From Segatella copri (GTDB taxonomy: Bacteria > Bacteroidota > Bacteroidia > Bacteroidales > Bacteroidaceae): 64,000 nt of DNA. The position numbers were made by a program, and so were the translations under genes. The notes under the pieces were generated by a model. That model saw only the letters and a program-made list of their open reading frames with translations. It ran no database searches and had not been told where the DNA came from. Positions within the stretch are counted from its first letter, which is position 1, and every line of letters starts with the position of its first letter. The stretch spans positions 244,001-308,000 of the forward strand of contig NZ_CP137557.1 of assembly GCF_019249655.2 (NCBI RefSeq), in the 5' to 3' direction. Positions 61,275 to 64,000 of this stretch are shown in pieces.

Positions 61275-61666
61275 AACGACAAGTGATAACAATACAAGAA
61301 GAAATGGTCATCTACGCCCCACATCATGGTGAGGTGTGGATGACAGTTTGGGAGATTGCCGAACTGTTGAATGTAACAGGGACAGCAGTGAAGAATACCA
61401 TCAAGCGCATTTGGAAACAAAGTGTGCTGAAAGATTTCCAGCTTTCTCAATACATCAAACTTGAAAATGGATATTCTGCGCATGTCTATGATATGGAAGT
61501 GATTATCGCCATAGCACTTCAAATGGATACATACCAAGCCTTGTTGTTCAGACAATGGTTTATCAGTAAGGTTGTAAACCGCAAGGATTGCCATGCAGAG
61601 CAAGTAAAACACGAGTATCCGATGATTATTGTGATGAACGGAACGATGCCAAGAGGTGCAAGTTAG
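61271..61666 (+). CDS. HTH protein coupled to the integrase
   Basis: A 131-residue protein whose ATG overlaps the integrase stop (ATGA). MTVWEIAELLNVTGTAVKNT forms a helix-turn-helix, and the C-terminal part is helical (VIIAIALQMDTYQALLFRQW). I know no family name for certain; it could be an excision or transfer regulator. Only this gene is co-transcribed with the integrase before a terminator. Confidence 0.78.
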   Translation: MKRQVITIQEEMVIYAPHHGEVWMTVWEIAELLNVTGTAVKNTIKRIWKQSVLKDFQLSQYIKLENGYSAHVYDMEVIIAIALQMDTYQALLFRQWFISKVVNRKDCHAEQVKHEYPMIIVMNGTMPRGAS

Positions 61667-61707
61667 AATCTCTCATCTTTTAATAAGATTCCTACACCTT
61701 TATAAAT

Positions 61708-61761
61708 AATAGCGTACAGAGGAAACGATTTTTGTCGTTGTACCCTGTACGCTATTTTTGT
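61708..61761. terminator. Bidirectional terminator in the integrated element
   Basis: AATAGCGTACAG and CTGTACGCTATT pair as the outer stem, with an inner AACGA/TCGTT, followed by TTTTTG. Between the integrase pair (+) and the HTH genes (-). Confidence 0.85.
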
Positions 61762-61789
61762 TTCACTATTATGAAGCAGTACCCTCCTC

Positions 61790-62104
61790 TTATGAAACAG
61801 TGCCGTCGATTATCGGCTTGCGGTAATTACCAGTGAGAAGTGCTTGTATCTCGGATTCCGGATAGAGGGTTTTGCCACATAATATAATGTAGGGCAAAAT
61901 GCCTTGCTTGCGATATTCCTGCAAGGTGCGGCGACTAAGCTTCAAATGCTCGGAGAGTTCCTTGTCGGTGAGGTATCGCTCCCCGTCCAAAGGTGGGCTG
62001 TAGGACTCGATGAATGAGGATAGCCAGTTGTTGGCTTTCTTCAAGGATTGCATGGCGGTGTCTATCGACTTGCTCTCATGCGTAAGAAGTTGGTTCATGT
62101 TCAT
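61790..62104 (-). CDS. Helix-turn-helix (excisionase-like) protein A
   Basis: A 104-residue protein. RYLTDKELSEHLKLSRRTLQEYR is a MerR/Xis-type HTH_17 domain, with KQGILPYIILCGKTLYPESEI as the wing. The N-terminal third is a helical leader. Likely an excisionase or regulator; 93 bp after HTH protein B on the same strand. Confidence 0.85.
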   Translation of the reverse strand: MNMNQLLTHESKSIDTAMQSLKKANNWLSSFIESYSPPLDGERYLTDKELSEHLKLSRRTLQEYRKQGILPYIILCGKTLYPESEIQALLTGNYRKPIIDGTVS

Positions 62105-62142
62105 TGTTTACAATTTGGATTAAGTGGTGAATATAAAATGTG

Positions 62143-62188
62143 TTGGCTCGCCCAGGGTGAAGTTTTCGGCTTTGCCTTGGGCGAGTTT
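62143..62188 (-). promoter_or_regulatory. Inverted repeat between HTH genes A and B
   Basis: TCGCCCAGGGTGAAG and CTTTGCCTTGGGCGA pair imperfectly around a short loop, without a T-run. Could be an attenuating hairpin or binding site in the spacer. Confidence 0.5.
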
Positions 62189-62197
62189 GGCTTTATG

Positions 62198-62485
62198 CTA
62201 TACCGATTTGATTCTGGCGATAAGCGGAACGATGGCTTTGACCTCTTCGGGGCAGTAATAGAATTGGCGACCTATCTGGGTATGCCCCAAGAAACGGCGG
62301 TCACGAAGTTTTTGTAAGGTGCGCTGGCTGATGCGAAGTTGCTGGCAGACCTCTTGACCTGTAAGCCATTTGTTCAGACGCTTGCCGTTAGCCTTATGCT
62401 TCAGCAACTCAACTTTCTTTACCAAGGCATCGTATCTTGCCATCATCAAGTCGAATGCCTTCTTTTCCATTGTTACTACTTCCAT
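62198..62485 (-). CDS. Helix-turn-helix (excisionase-like) protein B
   Basis: A 95-residue protein (MEVVTMEKKAFDLMMARYDA at the start; M6 could also start). KWLTGQEVCQQLRISQRTLQ and KLRDRRFLGHTQIGRQFYY form the HTH and wing. Shares its N-terminal MEV-TME pattern with HTH protein C on the other side of the divergent promoter. -7 TAACTTTG at 62520-62527 (minus). Confidence 0.85.
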   Translation of the reverse strand: MEVVTMEKKAFDLMMARYDALVKKVELLKHKANGKRLNKWLTGQEVCQQLRISQRTLQKLRDRRFLGHTQIGRQFYYCPEEVKAIVPLIARIKSV

Positions 62486-62519
62486 ATTCTCTGTTTTATT
62501 GGTTCAACAAATTCGGATG

Positions 62520-62675
62520 CAAAGTTAATGTGTGTATGTAGAAAAACAATGAAAATGAATAACTGTGGCAGTGCTTTTCTGGGGTTTGCCGACCGCTTGG
62601 CAAGAAAAATCAAGAAAATTATACGTGGGTCATTAATGAGTTGTTAAACGGGTATTTCGCAAATGGTTAATTTTG
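62520..62675. promoter_or_regulatory. Divergent promoters of the HTH gene pairs
   Basis: Minus-strand -7 TAACTTTG (62520-62527) drives HTH B and A; plus-strand -7 TAATTTTG (62668-62675) drives HTH C, D and DUF3945. The 240 bp between genes shows no ORF that I can support. Confidence 0.6.
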
Positions 62676-62726
62676 CCGCCGAGAAATAAAAACAACGAAT
62701 TATATAACATTTCAAACGGAATTAGA

Positions 62727-63026
62727 ATGGAAGTAATAACAATGGAAAGTGCAGCCTTCAAAAAGCTGACAGAACAGTTGACAGAAATAGTCCAGTACGT
62801 GCGATTGGCAAAAATGGCATTTCAAGAGAACCTGACGGGTAAGGGATTGAAGCCGATGTTGACCAATGACGATGCAGCCAAGATGCTTGGTGTGAGCAAG
62901 CGCACCTTGCAGCGAATGCGCTCAGAGAACCGCATTGATTTTATTAAAATTGGTAATCAATGCCGATACCAAGTTGAAGCCATTGAAAGAATGGTTGAGG
63001 AACGAACAATAGCAAAGGAAACATGA
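62727..63026 (+). CDS. Helix-turn-helix protein C
   Basis: A 99-residue protein from MEVITMESAAFKKLTEQ (ATG 62727). A helical N-terminus precedes LTNDDAAKMLGVSKRTLQRM, an HTH_17, and IDFIKIGNQCRYQ as the wing. Paralogue of protein B. It overlaps protein D by 4 bp (ATGA). Confidence 0.85.
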   Translation: MEVITMESAAFKKLTEQLTEIVQYVRLAKMAFQENLTGKGLKPMLTNDDAAKMLGVSKRTLQRMRSENRIDFIKIGNQCRYQVEAIERMVEERTIAKET

Positions 63027-63382
63027 GCATGGAAGATGGAACATTGAGAAAACTGGAGTTATATCTCCATGACCTACACAAAAAGATAGACGGCATCTAC
63101 GACATGCTGATGTTGAGACACGAACGAGAGACGGAGCAAAAAGGAAGTTCTGCCATCAATGAAAAATTGCTTGACAACCAAGACCTCTGCCTCTTATTTC
63201 AAATCTCCCCTCGTTCCCTTCAACGCTATCGCAGTCTGGGAGTGCTTCCCTACAAGCGTTTGGGGCAGAAAACCTACTACACGGAAGAGGATGTGATGCA
63301 GTTTGTAGAGAATAATGTCAAAGAATTCAAGAAAGAGAATGTGGAGCATTACTTGACTCGCATTCATCAGAAATTCAAATAA
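63023..63382 (+). CDS. Helix-turn-helix protein D
   Basis: A 119-residue protein. An N-terminal coiled-coil-like helix (LRKLELYLHDLHKKIDGIYD) precedes LDNQDLCLLFQISPRSLQRYR and LGVLPYKRLGQKTYYTEEDV, again HTH plus wing. Start ATG overlaps the stop of protein C. Fourth member of the HTH cluster. Confidence 0.85.
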   Translation: MSMEDGTLRKLELYLHDLHKKIDGIYDMLMLRHERETEQKGSSAINEKLLDNQDLCLLFQISPRSLQRYRSLGVLPYKRLGQKTYYTEEDVMQFVENNVKEFKKENVEHYLTRIHQKFK

Positions 63383-63413
63383 CAACAGTATTCACCATTA
63401 AAAATTTACAATT

Positions 63414-64000
63414 ATGGTACAAAAGAAAAAGAGTGATGAACAGGACGTGCTGGTAGTCCGTGACGAAAAGACGGGCGAGATCAGCGTCGTCGCCGGACTC
63501 AGCAGGGACGGCACACCGAAGCGAGCACCCGCCAAGGCGGAGAACACGTCCGACTTCCTGCGTTTTGACCGCAACAGCGACCTGATGGACAGTTTCTTTA
63601 GAAACTTCTTCCGCCAGTGCAAGAAGCCAAGCCGATTCGGATTCTACCGCATAGCGGCAGACCAGGTGGAAAACCTGCTTGGCGTGATGAAGGAGTTGCT
63701 GAAAGATCCGGAGGCTAACAAGGAGATTCTTTCCGCCCACAAGGTTGACACCTCCAATTATGAGAAAGAGGCAAAGCAATCGGAAGGTCAGGCGAAAGAA
63801 ACCGCATCATCGGACGATGCGTCCAAGACGCAAGCTAACACAGAAAAAGAGAATGTATCATCTGAACAAACCAACGAAAAAGAGAACGACATGGAACAGA
63901 AACCAGAACAGACCGCAGCCGAACAGCAGGCACAGACCGCTCCGGGTGTAAAGCAGAACCTCATCAGTGGTAACGATGTGAACCTGCAGGAATTGGGTGC
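63414..64000 (+). CDS. DUF3945-like element protein (partial, cut by window end)
   Basis: ATG 63414; 195 codons to the end of the window, frame still open. VLVVRDEKTGEISVVAGLSR at the N-terminus and FLRFDRNSDLMDSFFRNFF match the DUF3945 proteins of Bacteroidota conjugative elements, and a Glu/Gln/Lys/Thr-rich linker (~120-180) follows. C-terminal domains are outside the window. Function unknown; an element-borne protein. Confidence 0.8.
   Translation, partial: MVQKKKSDEQDVLVVRDEKTGEISVVAGLSRDGTPKRAPAKAENTSDFLRFDRNSDLMDSFFRNFFRQCKKPSRFGFYRIAADQVENLLGVMKELLKDPEANKEILSAHKVDTSNYEKEAKQSEGQAKETASSDDASKTQANTEKENVSSEQTNEKENDMEQKPEQTAAEQQAQTAPGVKQNLISGNDVNLQELG

Overview
The window looks like a chromosome segment of a gut Bacteroidota of the Prevotella/Segatella type. 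The evidence is a SusC/SusD pair, pectin-degrading enzymes, promoters with the Bacteroidota -7 box TAnnTTTG (often with TTTG about 19-20 bp upstream), few Shine-Dalgarno sites, and phylum-typical families (DUF4924, DUF4837, DUF4922, DUF4248, HU-like, 'smalltalk'). No rRNA or marker gene fixes the species, so the genus is an inference.

Layout. 1-4.2 kb: two pectin enzymes on the minus strand, a pectate lyase cut by the window edge and a GH28-GH105 fusion. 4.4-6.1 kb: an ECF sigma factor, rpe and a 42-residue ORF. 6.3-14.4 kb: a complete trp operon (promoter, WWW leader peptide, attenuator, then trpD-C-F-A-B-E-G, terminator), interrupted by two copies of a 281-bp foldback element. 14.4-17.3 kb: ROK sugar kinase, LysE-type exporter, DUF4924 protein. 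17.3-22.4 kb: operon prfC, ClC channel, fmt, Sua5-type synthase. 22.4-28.3 kb: an accessory stretch with two more foldback elements, a nuclease/transposase remnant and the cassette VirE/primase-like, DUF4248, HU-like, smalltalk, amidase. 29.1-36.5 kb: a polysaccharide utilisation locus (susC, susD, a decayed surface-protein remnant, a GH36-like glycosidase). 37-41.3 kb: an orphan AbiEi-like antitoxin, a broken secreted-protein gene and two AAA ATPases (DUF234 and DUF4143 types) with palindromic promoters. 41.5-48.7 kb: two tRNA-His genes, secG-TPR-lptE-sigma54 activator, then rlmN, two tandem mini membrane proteins, DUF4837 and pdxA. 48.8-54.1 kb: a 1290-residue GT2/DUF4922/SpoIID fusion with an AmpG-like transporter. 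54.3-56.3 kb: an SPFH / ribbon-helix-helix / membrane-protein operon behind a striking palindromic promoter. 56.3-59.6 kb: YjbQ-family protein, a third AAA ATPase, a small protein, a microbial PARG. 59.6-64 kb: one end of an integrated element (tyrosine recombinase, four HTH proteins, DUF3945) that runs out of the window.

How parts work together. The trp operon is whole and carries its own attenuation control. rlmN, prfC, fmt, Sua5 and tRNA-His are translation functions. secG and lptE serve envelope biogenesis. The SpoIID fusion with the AmpG-like permease suggests a peptidoglycan turnover or recycling function. The PUL and pectin genes serve plant or host glycan use.

Most notable: (1) a family of foldback, MITE-like elements, five near full-length copies in 17 kb, two with perfect 9-10 bp target duplications; (2) a 46-bp inverted repeat whose loop is exactly the -7 promoter box in front of the SPFH/RHH operon; (3) the GT2-GT2-DUF4922-SpoIID fusion; (4) tandem 34/35-residue membrane proteins; (5) the WWW trp leader and permuted trp gene order.
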